Source: an uncultured Lachnospiraceae bacterium (GTDB lineage: Bacteria > Bacillota > Clostridia > Lachnospirales > Lachnospiraceae). From it: a stretch of 60,491 bases of DNA. Position 1 is the stretch's first letter. Each line of letters starts with the position of its first letter. Both the position numbers and the translations under genes were made by a program. The stretch spans positions 1 to 60,491 of the forward strand of contig CACZBK010000018.1 of assembly GCA_902779395.1 (NCBI GenBank). The letters run 5' to 3'. A model generated the notes under the pieces. That model was not told the origin of the DNA. It did no database searches and was given only the letters and a program-made list of their open reading frames with translations. Below are positions 13,772 through 25,200 of this stretch, in pieces.

Positions 13772-16700
13772 ATGTACAAGAAGGTAGCCAAGGATCAGAA
13801 TTTCGTGGCAAGGGAAAAAGAGATCGAGCAGTTCTGGAAAGATAAGGATATTTTCAAGAAGAGCATATCCGAGCGCGAAGGATGCCCGACCTACATGTTT
13901 TACGACGGGCCTCCTACGGCCAACGGCAAGCCCCACATCGGGCATGTGCTTACCCGTGTCATTAAGGATATGATCCCCAGATACCGGACCATGAAGGGCT
14001 ATAAGGTGCCCCGTAAGGCCGGCTGGGACACTCACGGGCTGCCTGTAGAGATAGAAGTAGAGAAGATGCTGGGCCTTGATGGCAAGGACCAGATCGAGGC
14101 GTACGGCCTCGAGCCCTTCATAAAGAAATGTAAGGAGAGCGTCTGGAAATACAAGGGAATGTGGGAGGATTTCTCCGGCACCGTCGGTTTCTGGGCTGAT
14201 ATGGACGATCCTTACGTTACCTATGATGATAACTACATCGAGAGCGTATGGTGGGCGCTTAAAGAGATCTGGAACAAGAACCTGCTCTACAAGGGCTTTA
14301 AGATCGTGCCTTACTGTCCCCGCTGCGGTACCCCTCTTTCCGCACAGGAAGTGGCTCAGGGCTATAAGGATGTAAAAGAACGCTCCGCTATCGTACGCTT
14401 TAAGTGCGTGGGCGAGGATGCATATATACTGGCATGGACCACCACACCCTGGACCCTGCCTTCAAACGTGGCTCTGTGCGTTAACCCGAATGAGACCTAC
14501 TGCAAGGTGAAGGCCGTGGACGGCAACACCTACTATATGGCTAAGGCTCTGCTGGGTACCGTGCTGGATCAGCTTCTTACCAAAGAAGACAAGGAAGCCG
14601 GCAAGGCTTCCTATGAGATAATCGAAGAATACAAGGGCACCGACCTTGAGAAGAAGGAATATGAGCCTTTATACGACTGCGCAAAGGCATCCGCCGATAA
14701 GCAGAAGAAAAAGGGCTTCTATGTAGTATGCGACGAATACGTTACCATGACAGACGGTACCGGTATCGTTCATATAGCTCCCGCCTTTGGTGAAGACGAT
14801 GCGAACGTGGGCCGCAAGTACGACCTGCCCTTCGTTCAGATGGTGGATGAGAGCGGTCACATGAAGGAAGAAACTCCTTTTGCCGGCATGCGCTGCAAGC
14901 CTACCGAGAAGGAGATAAAGGCCGGCGCAGTGAGCGCAGACCCCGAAGTATTAAAGGAACTCTCCGCAAGAAAGCTTCTCTTTGCGGCTCCCAAGTTTGA
15001 GCACAGCTATCCTCACTGCTGGCGCTGCGACACTCCGCTGCTTTACTACGCACGCGAGAGCTGGTACATAAAGATGACTGCGGTGAAGGAAAATATGATC
15101 CGCAATAACAATAAGATAAACTGGATCCCCGAGTCCATCGGCAAGGGCCGCTTCGGCGACTGGCTGGAGAACCTGCAGGACTGGGCTATAAGCCGTAACC
15201 GTTACTGGGGCACCCCGCTCAATATCTGGGAGTGCGAGTGCGGCGAGTTCCATTCCGTAGGCAGCCGCGCAGAGCTGGCAGAGCTTAGCGGCGATCCCAA
15301 GGCTGCAGAGGTAGAGCTTCACAGACCTTATATCGACGAAGTGACCTTTCCCTGCCCCAAGTGCGGAAAGACCATGCACCGCGTACCCGAAGTTATCGAC
15401 TGCTGGTTCGATTCGGGCGCTATGCCTTATGCACAGCATCATTATCCTTTCGAAAATAAGGAGCTGTTCGAGGCACAGTATCCCGCGCAGTTCATATCCG
15501 AGGCAGTGGACCAGACCCGTGGATGGTTCTATTCGCTGCTGGCTGAATCGACCCTGCTCTTTGACAGCCCCTGCTATCAGAACGTAATAGTGCTGGGCCA
15601 TGTGCAGGATGAGAACGGCCAGAAGATGAGCAAGTCCAAGGGCAACGCCGTTGATCCTTTCGATGCGCTCGAAAAGCACGGCGCAGACGCTATCCGCTGG
15701 TATTTCTACATCAACTCCGCACCCTGGCTGCCCAACCGCTTCCACGACGGAGCTGTTACCGAAGGCCAGAGAAAGTTCATGGATACCCTCTGGAACACTT
15801 ATGCGTTCTGGGTACTCTATGCAGAGATAGACCAGTTCGACGCTACAAAGTATACACTTGATTACGATAAGCTGCCCGTTATGGACAGATGGCTGCTCTC
15901 CCGCTTAAATACCGTAGTGGGTGAGGTTGACGCCGACCTGAATGATTATAAGATCCCCGAAGCTGCAAGAGCTCTGGACCAGTTCGTTGATGAGATGAGC
16001 AACTGGTATGTGCGCCGCGGACGTGAGCGTTTCTGGGCGAGCGGCATGGAGCAGGATAAGATAAATGCTTACATGACTCTCTACACCGCGCTGGTCACCA
16101 TAGCAAAGACCGCAGCGCCCATGATACCTTTCATGGCAGAGCAGATCTATCAGAATCTGGTAGTGAGCATCGATCCTTCGGCTAAGGAGAGCATACATCT
16201 GTGTGACTTCCCTGTTGTTAAGCAGGAGTGGATCGACAAGGATCTGGAAGCTGCAATGGATGCCGTGCTCAAGGTAAAGACCATCGGTCTGGCTGCAAGA
16301 AACGCAGCAAACATCAAGAGCCGCCAGCCTATAGGAAAGATGTATGTTAAGGCGCCTTTCACCATGGAAGACAACTTTGCAGACGTGGTAAAGGACGAGC
16401 TGAATGTGAAGGAGATCATCTTTACCGATGATGTGAGAGAGTTCACCTCTTATACCTTCAAGCCCCAGCTTAAGACCGTGGGACCCAAGTACGGCAAGCA
16501 GCTTAAGGGCATTCAGGAATATCTGGCATCCGTAGACGGCAACGCCGCAATGGATACCTTAAAGAGCGAAGGCGCGCTCAAGTTTGACGTAAACGGCACG
16601 GAAGTGGCGCTGGCAGAGGAAGACCTGCTGATAAGCATAGCCCAGAAGGAAGGCTTTGAAGCATCCGCAGACGGCGATGTGACCGTTGTGATGGATACCA

Positions 16701-16972
16701 ACTTAAGCGAGGAGCTTATCGAGGAAGGCTTTGTGAACGAGCTGATCAGCAAGTTCCAGAACATGCGTAAGGACAGCGGTTTTGAGGTTATGGACCGCAT
16801 CCGTGTGTATGTGAGCGGAAACGAGCGCATAGCCGCTATAATGAAGAAGAACGAAGAAGCCATGGCTACCAAGCTGCTGGCAGATTCCATCGAATACGAC
16901 AAGGCAAATGCCGCGGCAGCCGAATACACCATCAACGGTGAGAAGGTAACGCTGGGCGTGGAGAAAGTCTGA
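13772..16972 (+). CDS. ileS: Isoleucyl-tRNA synthetase, IleRS2-like
   Basis: This 1066-residue class I synthetase charges tRNA-Ile. The HIGH motif is PHIGH (His55-His58) and KMSKS is at 618-622. The editing CP1 domain is present ([12 protein letters not shown], and [15 protein letters not shown]). [10 protein letters not shown], with Thr and Val in those positions, and the long C-terminal region match the eukaryote-like bacterial IleRS2 rather than the common IleRS1. IleRS2 enzymes are in general less sensitive to mupirocin; that is family knowledge, not tested here. GGGAGGA precedes the ATG. The gene is 13 bases upstream of mnmG. Confidence 0.96.
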   Translation: MYKKVAKDQNFVAREKEIEQFWKDKDIFKKSISEREGCPTYMFYDGPPTANGKPHIGHVLTRVIKDMIPRYRTMKGYKVPRKAGWDTHGLPVEIEVEKMLGLDGKDQIEAYGLEPFIKKCKESVWKYKGMWEDFSGTVGFWADMDDPYVTYDDNYIESVWWALKEIWNKNLLYKGFKIVPYCPRCGTPLSAQEVAQGYKDVKERSAIVRFKCVGEDAYILAWTTTPWTLPSNVALCVNPNETYCKVKAVDGNTYYMAKALLGTVLDQLLTKEDKEAGKASYEIIEEYKGTDLEKKEYEPLYDCAKASADKQKKKGFYVVCDEYVTMTDGTGIVHIAPAFGEDDANVGRKYDLPFVQMVDESGHMKEETPFAGMRCKPTEKEIKAGAVSADPEVLKELSARKLLFAAPKFEHSYPHCWRCDTPLLYYARESWYIKMTAVKENMIRNNNKINWIPESIGKGRFGDWLENLQDWAISRNRYWGTPLNIWECECGEFHSVGSRAELAELSGDPKAAEVELHRPYIDEVTFPCPKCGKTMHRVPEVIDCWFDSGAMPYAQHHYPFENKELFEAQYPAQFISEAVDQTRGWFYSLLAESTLLFDSPCYQNVIVLGHVQDENGQKMSKSKGNAVDPFDALEKHGADAIRWYFYINSAPWLPNRFHDGAVTEGQRKFMDTLWNTYAFWVLYAEIDQFDATKYTLDYDKLPVMDRWLLSRLNTVVGEVDADLNDYKIPEAARALDQFVDEMSNWYVRRGRERFWASGMEQDKINAYMTLYTALVTIAKTAAPMIPFMAEQIYQNLVVSIDPSAKESIHLCDFPVVKQEWIDKDLEAAMDAVLKVKTIGLAARNAANIKSRQPIGKMYVKAPFTMEDNFADVVKDELNVKEIIFTDDVREFTSYTFKPQLKTVGPKYGKQLKGIQEYLASVDGNAAMDTLKSEGALKFDVNGTEVALAEEDLLISIAQKEGFEASADGDVTVVMDTNLSEELIEEGFVNELISKFQNMRKDSGFEVMDRIRVYVSGNERIAAIMKKNEEAMATKLLADSIEYDKANAAAAEYTINGEKVTLGVEKV

Positions 16973-16985
16973 AACAGTTATTGAA

Positions 16986-18917
16986 ATGAGTGTATGTACT
17001 AAGAATACCATACATGAATGTGTGGATGTATGCGTCATAGGAGCCGGCCATGCCGGCTGTGAGGCGGCCCTGGCCTGTGCAAGGCTGGGGCTTAGTACTG
17101 TTATATTCACCGTAAGCGTGGATTCCATAGCGCTGATGCCCTGTAACCCCAATGTGGGCGGATCTTCAAAGGGGCATCTGGTGCGTGAGCTGGATGCGCT
17201 GGGCGGTGAGATGGGCAAGGTCATCGACAAGACATTTATCCAGTCAAAGATGCTCAACCGCTCAAAAGGCCCTGCCGTGCATTCACTGCGCGCCCAGGCC
17301 GATAAGGCGGAGTACACCCGCGAGATGCGCAAGCACCTTGAGCATCAGGAGAATCTGATCATCAAGCAGGGCGAGGTCTGCGAGATCGAGACCGAAGATA
17401 CCCCCGAAGGAAAGCGCATAAAGGGAGTTCGCAGCTATACAGGCGCCTTTTACGAATGCAAGGCGCTGATAATCTGCACGGGAACATATTTAAGCGCCCG
17501 CTGTCTGTGCGGCGAGGCCATTACTTATACCGGGCCAAACGGCCTGCAGGCGGCTACGCATCTTTCGCAGTCGCTTAGAGATAACGGCGTGGAGCTCAGG
17601 CGTTTTAAGACCGGCACACCTGCCCGCATGGACAGGCGCAGCCTGGATCTGTCTAAGATGGAGCCCCAGCACGGCGATACGCCCGTCGTTCCGTTTTCGT
17701 TTTCTACCGATCCGGAAAGCGTGCAGAAAGAACAGGCCGACTGTTATCTGACCTATACCAACGAAAAAACCCATGAGATAATAAGGGCTAATCTGGACCG
17801 CTCGCCCATATACGCGGGCGTGATAGAGGGCACCGGCCCCAGGTACTGTCCGTCCATAGAGGATAAGGTGGTGAAGTTCCCGGAGAAGGAGCGCCATCAG
17901 GTATTCATCGAGCCCGAAGGGCTTCATACCGATGAGATGTATGTGGGCGGCATGAGCAGTTCGCTGCCCGAAGATGTACAGCTTGCAATGTACCGCACCG
18001 TTCCGGGGATGGAGAACTGCCGTATAGTGCGCAACGCCTACGCCATCGAATACGACTGCCTCTCATCCGGGCAGCTTAAATTATCACTTGAGCTAAAGGC
18101 CATAAAGGGCGTGTTCTGCGCCGGACAGTTCAACGGCAGCAGCGGCTACGAAGAAGCTGCAGCCCAGGGACTGATGGCCGGCATAAACGCCGCAAATATG
18201 ATAAGGGGCAGGGAGCCTCTTATACTGGACCGCTCGGAAGCCTATATAGGCGTGCTCATCGATGATCTGGTGAATAAGGAAAATAACGAGCCTTATCGCA
18301 TGATGACCAGCAGGGCGGAATACCGTCTGCTGCTGCGCCAGGACAATGCGGACCTGAGACTGCGCCACTACGGCCATGAAGTGGGCCTTATAAGCGCAGA
18401 GGACGACGAGCAGGTAAGCTTAAAGCAGAGTTTTATCGACAGCGAGGTGCAGCGTCTGCACGAAAGCTTCGTGGGCGCAAATAATGCCGTTCAGGAATTT
18501 CTGGAAAGCATGGGCAGCGCGACGGTCAAGAAGAATACTTCTCTTGCAGAGCTGATCTGCCGTCCGGAGCTTGATTATAAGCTGATAGCGCAGCTCGATA
18601 CAGAGCGCCCGGCTAAGCCTGAGGGCTTTAGCGACAGGCTTTATGATGACGCCGTAAACCAGATAGACATAAATATTAAATACGAGGGGTATATCCGCCG
18701 GCAGCAGGCACAGGTGGAAGGCTTTAAGAAGATGGAGAGCCGCCGTATCCCTGCGGATATCGATTATGATGACGTAAAGAGCCTGCGTCTGGAAGCAAGG
18801 CAGAAGCTTAAGCTTTTCAGGCCCGAGAGCGTGGGCCAGGCTTCCCGCATAAGCGGCGTGAGCCCTGCCGATGTATCCGTTCTGCTGGTCTATATCGAGG
18901 CACGCAGCAGAAAGTGA
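16986..18917 (+). CDS. mnmG: tRNA uridine-5-carboxymethylaminomethyl modification enzyme MnmG
   Basis: This 643-residue FAD enzyme works with MnmE to modify U34 of tRNAs. The N-terminus shows the FAD dinucleotide motif [17 protein letters not shown], then [25 protein letters not shown]. The C-terminus has the helical [15 protein letters not shown] region. The length fits the family (about 620-650). It follows ileS by 13 bases and lacks a strong ribosome site, so coupling is possible. A hairpin, not a clear terminator, follows it. Confidence 0.95.
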   Translation: MSVCTKNTIHECVDVCVIGAGHAGCEAALACARLGLSTVIFTVSVDSIALMPCNPNVGGSSKGHLVRELDALGGEMGKVIDKTFIQSKMLNRSKGPAVHSLRAQADKAEYTREMRKHLEHQENLIIKQGEVCEIETEDTPEGKRIKGVRSYTGAFYECKALIICTGTYLSARCLCGEAITYTGPNGLQAATHLSQSLRDNGVELRRFKTGTPARMDRRSLDLSKMEPQHGDTPVVPFSFSTDPESVQKEQADCYLTYTNEKTHEIIRANLDRSPIYAGVIEGTGPRYCPSIEDKVVKFPEKERHQVFIEPEGLHTDEMYVGGMSSSLPEDVQLAMYRTVPGMENCRIVRNAYAIEYDCLSSGQLKLSLELKAIKGVFCAGQFNGSSGYEEAAAQGLMAGINAANMIRGREPLILDRSEAYIGVLIDDLVNKENNEPYRMMTSRAEYRLLLRQDNADLRLRHYGHEVGLISAEDDEQVSLKQSFIDSEVQRLHESFVGANNAVQEFLESMGSATVKKNTSLAELICRPELDYKLIAQLDTERPAKPEGFSDRLYDDAVNQIDINIKYEGYIRRQQAQVEGFKKMESRRIPADIDYDDVKSLRLEARQKLKLFRPESVGQASRISGVSPADVSVLLVYIEARSRK

Positions 18918-18934
18918 ACCGCGGAAAAAACCAC

Positions 18935-18968
18935 GGAAAAGCCATGAGGTCCGTCCCCATGGTTTTCC
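18935..18968 (+). other. Hairpin after mnmG
   Basis: GGAAAA-G-CCATG pairs with CATGG-TTTTCC around a GC-rich loop with one bulged G. There is no T-run after it, so it may stabilise or process the mRNA rather than terminate. Confidence 0.45.
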
Positions 18969-18989
18969 AAAATAGTTAAGGTTAGCATA

Positions 18990-19520
18990 ATGACGCCCAG
19001 CAGTATCGCTTATTGGACATTTGAGGAAGATATACCGTATCTTGCTGTGATCGCTGTATTTGCGGTCTTTTTTGTGCTGGCGCTGATATTTGAAAGAAAG
19101 AAGAGCGGCTGGAAGAAATTCTGGCATGCCCTTGCCGTTGCGGGACTGGTGGCCTGGATAGTGCTGATACTGATGCTCACCATCATATACCGCAGGGATA
19201 ACGGATACAGGACTTATAATTTTGATCTGCTGCGGACCTATAAGCGCATCATAAACGGCAGCGACCGCACATTTAAGGACGTGGGCTACAATATGCTGAT
19301 GCTTTTGCCGATGGGACTCTTCATCCCCATCATTTGGGATAAAGCGAAGTTTATACATGTGCTGCTGATATGCGGCGGATTTTCACTCTGCATAGAGATA
19401 ACTCAGTTCATCACCTGCCGCGGCAGCCTGGAGCTTGGAGACCTGCTGCATAACACGATGGGCGCGCTGATAGGGTACTGGATGTGCATGATACTTAAAA
19501 GGATCTTCCGGCGCGGATAA
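18990..19520 (+). CDS. VanZ-like membrane protein
   Basis: This 176-residue protein has four predicted membrane segments (near 10-30, 42-62, 100-120 and 125-165). It carries the VanZ-type core GYNMLMLLPMGLFIP and SLCIEITQFITCRGSLELGDLLHNTMGALIGYW. The VanZ family is membrane-embedded and mostly of unknown role; in one resistance cluster it lowers teicoplanin sensitivity. It stands alone between mnmG and hscC, with its own terminator. Confidence 0.85.
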   Translation: MTPSSIAYWTFEEDIPYLAVIAVFAVFFVLALIFERKKSGWKKFWHALAVAGLVAWIVLILMLTIIYRRDNGYRTYNFDLLRTYKRIINGSDRTFKDVGYNMLMLLPMGLFIPIIWDKAKFIHVLLICGGFSLCIEITQFITCRGSLELGDLLHNTMGALIGYWMCMILKRIFRRG

Positions 19521-19524
19521 CGCT

Positions 19525-19555
19525 AAACCACGGGGCCGGACCTCGTGGTTTTTTT
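19525..19555 (+). terminator. Rho-independent terminator after the VanZ-like gene
   Basis: AAACCACG, extended by GGG, pairs with CC-T-CGTGGTTT around CCGGA, and a T-run follows. Confidence 0.9.
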
Positions 19556-19580
19556 GGCGCATGCATGGTTATTTATGGCA

Positions 19581-19609
19581 TTGCGGTGTATATCTTATTC
19601 TGCTATAAT
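19581..19609 (+). promoter_or_regulatory. Promoter of the hscC-hslO chaperone operon
   Basis: TTGCGG (19581-19586) and TATAAT (19604-19609) are 17 bases apart, with an extended TGC before the -10. No CIRCE inverted repeat is seen, so HrcA control is not indicated. Confidence 0.8.
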
Positions 19610-19642
19610 ACATATTCAGTTTTTTATTGAGAGGATATTAAG

Positions 19643-21325
19643 ATGATCATAGGTATCGATCTGGGGACCACCAACAGCCTGGTGGCATATTACGGAGATG
19701 ACGGCCCCCATATAATACCCAACCGCCTGGGCGGCAGGCTCACCCCTTCGGTAGTGAGCGTGGAGGGCGAGCATATATATGTAGGAGATGTGGCGAAGGA
19801 GCGCATGCTCACGCACCCCGAAGACAGCGCGGCAGTTTTTAAGCGCACCATGGGAACGGATGCAAAGTACCGCTTAAGCGGCAGGCTTTTCCGTTCGGAG
19901 GAGCTGTCCTCCTTTATACTGCGCTCTTTAAAAGAGGATGCGGAGGCATTCCTGGGTGAGGAGATCACCGAGGCTGTTATCAGTGTGCCCGCATATTTTA
20001 ACGATGCCCGAAGAAAGGCTACCAAGCGTTCCGGCGAGCTGGCAGGGCTTAAGGTGGAGCGTATAATCAGCGAGCCCACTGCAGCGGCAGTGGCATACGG
20101 CCTGTACGATATGCAGGATGATGCGAAGGTGCTGGTATTCGACCTGGGGGGCGGTACCTTTGACGTATCCATACTTGAACTGTCCGGCACCATACTGGAA
20201 GTGCGCGCCGTGGCAGGCGATAACTATCTGGGCGGCGAAGATTTTACGGCTGTCATAGAAGATATGTGGTATAAGAAGGCGGAAGTCGACCGCGACAGCC
20301 TTGACGAAAAGACGCTGCGTCACGTGCATAAGCAGGCAGAGAACTGCAAGCTCATCATCGACAGGGAAAGAATGGTGAGCATGAAGTGCATGATCGGCGA
20401 TGAGGAAAAGGAAGTTCAGCTCAGGCTGGATGAATTTGAGAAAAACTGCGAAGAGCTGCTTGAGCGCATCAGGATCCCCGTAAGGAAGAGCTTATCCGAT
20501 GCCAAGCTTAAGCTTTCCGAGATAGATAAGGTAGTGATGGTGGGTGGAGCTACGCGCCTTCCGCTGGTGCGCCGCCTGGTAGGAAAGCTTTTCAGGAGCC
20601 TGCCCGATACATCGGTAAATCCGGACGAAGCCATCGCCGTAGGCGCAGCCATTCAGGCTGCCATGAAGGAAAGGCGGGAGAGCATACGCGAGGTGATCCT
20701 TACGGATGTCTGCCCCTTCACATTGAGCACCGAAGTGAGCATAGAACGTGAGGGCGGCGGCTTTGAAAGCGGCCATGTGTGCCCCATAATCGAGCGCAAT
20801 ACCGTGATCCCCGCCAGCCGCACGGAAACGCTTTACCCTCTTTATGATAACCAGAAGAGTATAAGAGTAAAGGTGCTGCAGGGCGAGAGCCGCTTTGCGG
20901 AGAATAACTTAAATCTGGGCGAGCTGGAGATACCGCTTCCCAAGCGCAAGAAAGAAGAGAACAGTGTGGATGTGACCTACACCTACGATGTCAACTCCAT
21001 ACTGGAAGTACAGGTGCGCGTAAATCTGACCGGTGAGGTGACCAAGCAGATCTTAAAGGGCCGCGATGTCGATATGACAGACGAAGAGATAGCGGCGCGC
21101 ATGGAAGAGCTGGCTTATCTTAAGATCCCGCCCCGCGAGCAGGAAAAGAACAAGCTGCTTCTGGTTAAGGGCGAGCGCCTCTATGAAGAGAATTTCGGCG
21201 AGGACCGCCAGGTCATCGAGCACTATATAAGGAAATTCGAACAGGCACTTAATTCCCAGGATCCCAAGCGCATCGACGCCGCACGGGAAGAATTCAGGGA
21301 TTTCCTGGAGGAGTGGGACAAATGA
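19643..21325 (+). CDS. hscC: Hsp70 chaperone, HscC type
   Basis: This 560-residue Hsp70 has the ATPase motifs IGIDLGTTNSLVAYY, VFDLGGGTFDVSILEL and VVMVGGATRLPLVR. The length and segments such as FKRTMG, ELSSFILRSLKEDAEAFL and AGDNYLGGEDF match the HscC subfamily rather than DnaK. HscC-type proteins pair with special J-proteins; the nearby giant J-like protein at 22294 is a candidate partner, by position only. Its stop overlaps the hslO start (ATGA). Confidence 0.92.
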   Translation: MIIGIDLGTTNSLVAYYGDDGPHIIPNRLGGRLTPSVVSVEGEHIYVGDVAKERMLTHPEDSAAVFKRTMGTDAKYRLSGRLFRSEELSSFILRSLKEDAEAFLGEEITEAVISVPAYFNDARRKATKRSGELAGLKVERIISEPTAAAVAYGLYDMQDDAKVLVFDLGGGTFDVSILELSGTILEVRAVAGDNYLGGEDFTAVIEDMWYKKAEVDRDSLDEKTLRHVHKQAENCKLIIDRERMVSMKCMIGDEEKEVQLRLDEFEKNCEELLERIRIPVRKSLSDAKLKLSEIDKVVMVGGATRLPLVRRLVGKLFRSLPDTSVNPDEAIAVGAAIQAAMKERRESIREVILTDVCPFTLSTEVSIEREGGGFESGHVCPIIERNTVIPASRTETLYPLYDNQKSIRVKVLQGESRFAENNLNLGELEIPLPKRKKEENSVDVTYTYDVNSILEVQVRVNLTGEVTKQILKGRDVDMTDEEIAARMEELAYLKIPPREQEKNKLLLVKGERLYEENFGEDRQVIEHYIRKFEQALNSQDPKRIDAAREEFRDFLEEWDK

Positions 21326-22206
21326 GTGACCGGCTGATACACGGACTCTCTGCTAATAAGGAGATCCGTTTTATTGCTGCATATACAAAAGATACCGTTG
21401 AAGAGGCGAGGAAGATCCATAATACATCGCCGCTGTGTTCTGCTGCGCTTGGCAGGCTTCTTACCGCCGGAGCCATGATGGGCAGCATGTGTAAGAGCGA
21501 AGAAGACCTGATAACCTTAAAGATAGACGGAGACGGTCCCATCAGACAGATGACGGTGAGTGCGGATCCGCAGGCTAAAGTCAAAGGACTGATGTATGAC
21601 CCGTCAGTAGAACTGCCTCTTAAGGCAAATGGCCATCTGGATGTGGGCGGCGGCATCGGCGCCGGCATGCTCACGGTCATGAAGGATCTGGGCCTTAAGG
21701 AGTCATATACAGGTCAGACGCCCCTTACGTCCGGTGAGATAGGTGATGACCTGACCTATTATTTTGCGACCAGTGAGCAGACGCCATCAGCCGTAGGCCT
21801 GGGAGTATTGGTAGATACAGACGGCAGCATAAAGCATGCAGGCGGGTTTATCATACAGCTCCTTCCTTTTGCATCGGAGGAGACCATAAGCATGCTTGAA
21901 AAGACCCTGGCCGGCATGAGCTCTGTCACCGATCATTTTGCTGCGGGAGAGAGCCTTGAAGAATTTATGAAGGCTCTCCTGGGTGATATCGGGGTGGAGG
22001 GGGAACTTACACCGGAATATCACTGCAACTGTGATAGAGATCGTGTAACAAAAGCTCTTATCAGCCTTGGCAGGGATGAGCTTGATAAAATGATAGCAGA
22101 AGGAAAACCGGTAACGCTGCACTGCGACTTCTGCAATAAAGATTACACGTTTGAGACAGATGAGATAACAGATCTTCTTCGGACAGGGCACGCAGGAATT
22201 GACTGA
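21322..22206 (+). CDS. hslO: 33 kDa redox-regulated chaperone Hsp33
   Basis: This is a 294-residue holdase activated by oxidation. The C-terminal zinc switch has all four cysteines (CNC ... CDFC). The N-terminal domain shows GRLLTAGAMMGSMCK and LDVGGGIGAGMLTVMKDLG. The ATG at 21322 overlaps the hscC stop and has GGAGGAG 8 bases upstream, so it is preferred over the GTG at 21313. The coupling to an Hsp70 gene places both under one promoter. Confidence 0.95.
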   Translation: MSDRLIHGLSANKEIRFIAAYTKDTVEEARKIHNTSPLCSAALGRLLTAGAMMGSMCKSEEDLITLKIDGDGPIRQMTVSADPQAKVKGLMYDPSVELPLKANGHLDVGGGIGAGMLTVMKDLGLKESYTGQTPLTSGEIGDDLTYYFATSEQTPSAVGLGVLVDTDGSIKHAGGFIIQLLPFASEETISMLEKTLAGMSSVTDHFAAGESLEEFMKALLGDIGVEGELTPEYHCNCDRDRVTKALISLGRDELDKMIAEGKPVTLHCDFCNKDYTFETDEITDLLRTGHAGID

Positions 22207-22293
22207 TGCGGCAGAAGCGCGAAGGAAGACTGTGCCTGTGAGCCGGTATGAGAATTAAGTAGCGTTACATAGCAATATAAGCGAGGTATGGGC

Positions 22294-25200
22294 ATGGATA
22301 TAAAAGAAGCTTGGAAGATCCTTCAGATGGATCCCACAGAAGATGAAGCTGCCATAAAGAAGCAGTATAAGCTTCTGCTGCCTAAGCATAATCCGGAGGA
22401 TGATCCGGAGGGCTTTAAAAGTCTGCGTGAGGCATATGAGCTCGCCCTTAACCCTCCTAAGGAAGAAGAGGGGCCGCAGGAACCGGATGACGATATCGCC
22501 CTGTGGCTTAAAAAGGTAGGGCCTGTATATGAGGATATGTATCTGCGTCGTGATGCGGAGCAGTGGAAAGAACTGCTTTCCGATCCGCTATGCCAGGGCC
22601 TTGATACCGCATATGAGACCAGGGAAAGACTCCTTGTATTTATTATGAGCCACCAGTATCTGCCCAAAGAAGTATGGAAGCTCTTAGATGATACGTTCCG
22701 CATTGTCGAGGAAAAAGAGGAGCTGCTAGAAAAGTTCCCCGAAAATTTTCTGGATTATGTGATATATCAGATCGATAACGACACCTTCGGCGACTACGAA
22801 CTCTTTGAGCAAAAGGACGGGGAAGAGCCGGATTACGACGGATATATCAATCTTTTCTATGAGATAAACCGTATGATCACCGGTCTTGATAATGATATAG
22901 AACAGGTAAGGGTTGAAGACGGCCAGGATGAGATGCGTGAAGGTCCTGCGGTATTTCTTACCTCAGCTCAGATATTTGAAAAGAATAAAGAACTGGATGA
23001 TGTCAGGAGGTCTGTACATGAAAAGATCGCCGAGCTTGATCAAAAGGGCGTTTATCATCCCTACAGGGATGTGGAGGAGATCCGTCTGGCCCTGATCGAA
23101 GATGAAACGACCCTCTCTGACGGCCGCAGTATAGAAGTACTCGCGCATGAGCTGAGTGAAAAGTATGACGAAGCTTATGTGTACAGGGTATGCGGGGAAG
23201 CATATGCTGCCTGTGATAAATGGGAAGAAGCAAAGCAGTGCTGGGAAAAAGCTCTTGAAAAGATACCCGATCACGCTATGGTGCATTATGATATGGCAAG
23301 GTATGAACAGCACCTCGGGGATTTTGAAAAGGCAGAGAATATCATCCGTGATCATATCCAGCATCTGAACGGTTCGCCCAAGGTGAAGAATTTCTTCATG
23401 CAGGTGCAGCATTCCCGGGAAGGGCAGTATCTGGAGAGGCTTGAGAAAGATCCCGATGATCTGGATGCGTGGATAGAGGTATGCTGGAGCCGTTTCCACA
23501 GTGACCGTATCAAAGAAACTCTGGAGATGCTGGATCAGAAGACCTTCACACCGGGTACTTCCGAATATTATGATTATGTTGATATGAAGGGGCGCTGTCT
23601 CCTTGAGATGGAAGAGTATGAGGAAGCACTCAAATATCTTGAGGAATGGGAAAAGGCGCTAGAGGAGCTGCCCGATGACGGCAGTGAAAAGTATAAAAAG
23701 AGGAAAAAAACACTGGGCTATCAGCGCTTTGTTTTTGCCGAGTGCTACGGGCATCTTGCGATCAGGAGAGAGGAGCCCGGACTTTTTGATAAGGCTATAG
23801 AATACATAAAGGCTGCGATAGAGGTTGAATGGGATGAATCCATGATGCTTCCGTACAGGGATCTTCTGCAGCGGCTGCGCCTTCGTGCGGGCAGATACAA
23901 GGAAGTGATTGATGACTGTGATGAGCAGATAAGGAAGGATAAGAATAACCTGCCTGCTTATATGCGCAGACAGGAGGCATATTATCAGCTCAGGGATGCT
24001 CAGGGCGTGGTGGATGATTATCATTCAATACTGGCTCTTTACCGTGATTATTACAGACCTTATCTTCTGGCGCTTCGTGTGTTCATCGCATACGATCAGT
24101 TTGAGGATGCCGATCAGGTACTTAACGCGGCAAAGGAAAACGGCATAAGCAATGTGGCGATCTCACTTGAGGAGCTTAAGCTCATGCATGAAAGAGGCCT
24201 CAGAGAAGAGGCGATGGATGAGTTTTGGAAAAAGGCTAACAGCCTTCTGGAAGAAGTGAAAGCACAGGATCCTCCCGGCCCCGAAGCTTATGAAGATGAT
24301 GTGGTCACAGAGGATATGGTCAGCTTTGAGATGGCCAGGGTTCTTACCGAACAGGAAAAAAAGGATGAGGCGCTCGCGCTTGTAAACAGCTGTATAGAGA
24401 AGGGTACGGGACTCCGTAATATCTATATGCTCCGGGCCAATCTCCTCCGCATGATGAAGAGATATGATGAAGCTATAGGGTTTTATAAGGAGATAGCCGA
24501 AAAAGAGCCGGATAATACCGCACCTTGGTATTATCTTGGAGAATGCTACAGGGCCACAGAAGGAGATGACGGATCCGCCATTTCCTGTTATAAGCATGTG
24601 CTGGAGATGGACGAAGAAGAAGACCGTGCCGTATACGAGCTGGCACGCTGCTATCAGCGGCGCTATGAGAAGTACGAGGCGCTTAAGGATTACGAAGAAT
24701 CAAAGAAATACTTTGATAAGCTTGTAGAGATGAACCCCTCTGCTTTTGTTATGGCTGCCAGGGCAGATCTGCTTACTCACAGCGGTGATCTTGATGCGGC
24801 CATTGCCGATCTTCAGTCTGCACTTGATAAGAGTGAAGGCGGAGAGGATGATGCTTATGATGATTCTTACCGTCTCTACAGGATAGGGGATATGCATTAT
24901 CTTATGCGCCGGACTGATGAGGCGGAGAGGATATTCCGTGAATGTATAGAAAAATACGGATCGATACAGACGGCTCCGATATTCCAGTTGGCGGATACGC
25001 TTGGCAGTAAAGGACAGTGGAGGGAAGCCGTAAACATACTGGAAAAATATCTGGATGAATATAAGGATCGGGGTAATTATCTGAATAAACTGGCAGAAAT
25101 GTATATCTGCTGCGGTGATGAGGAAACAGCCAACAGATATTACGATAAGATGCATGAGATCGATTACCTGAATGACTGGCAGATATATGACGCAAAGTTT

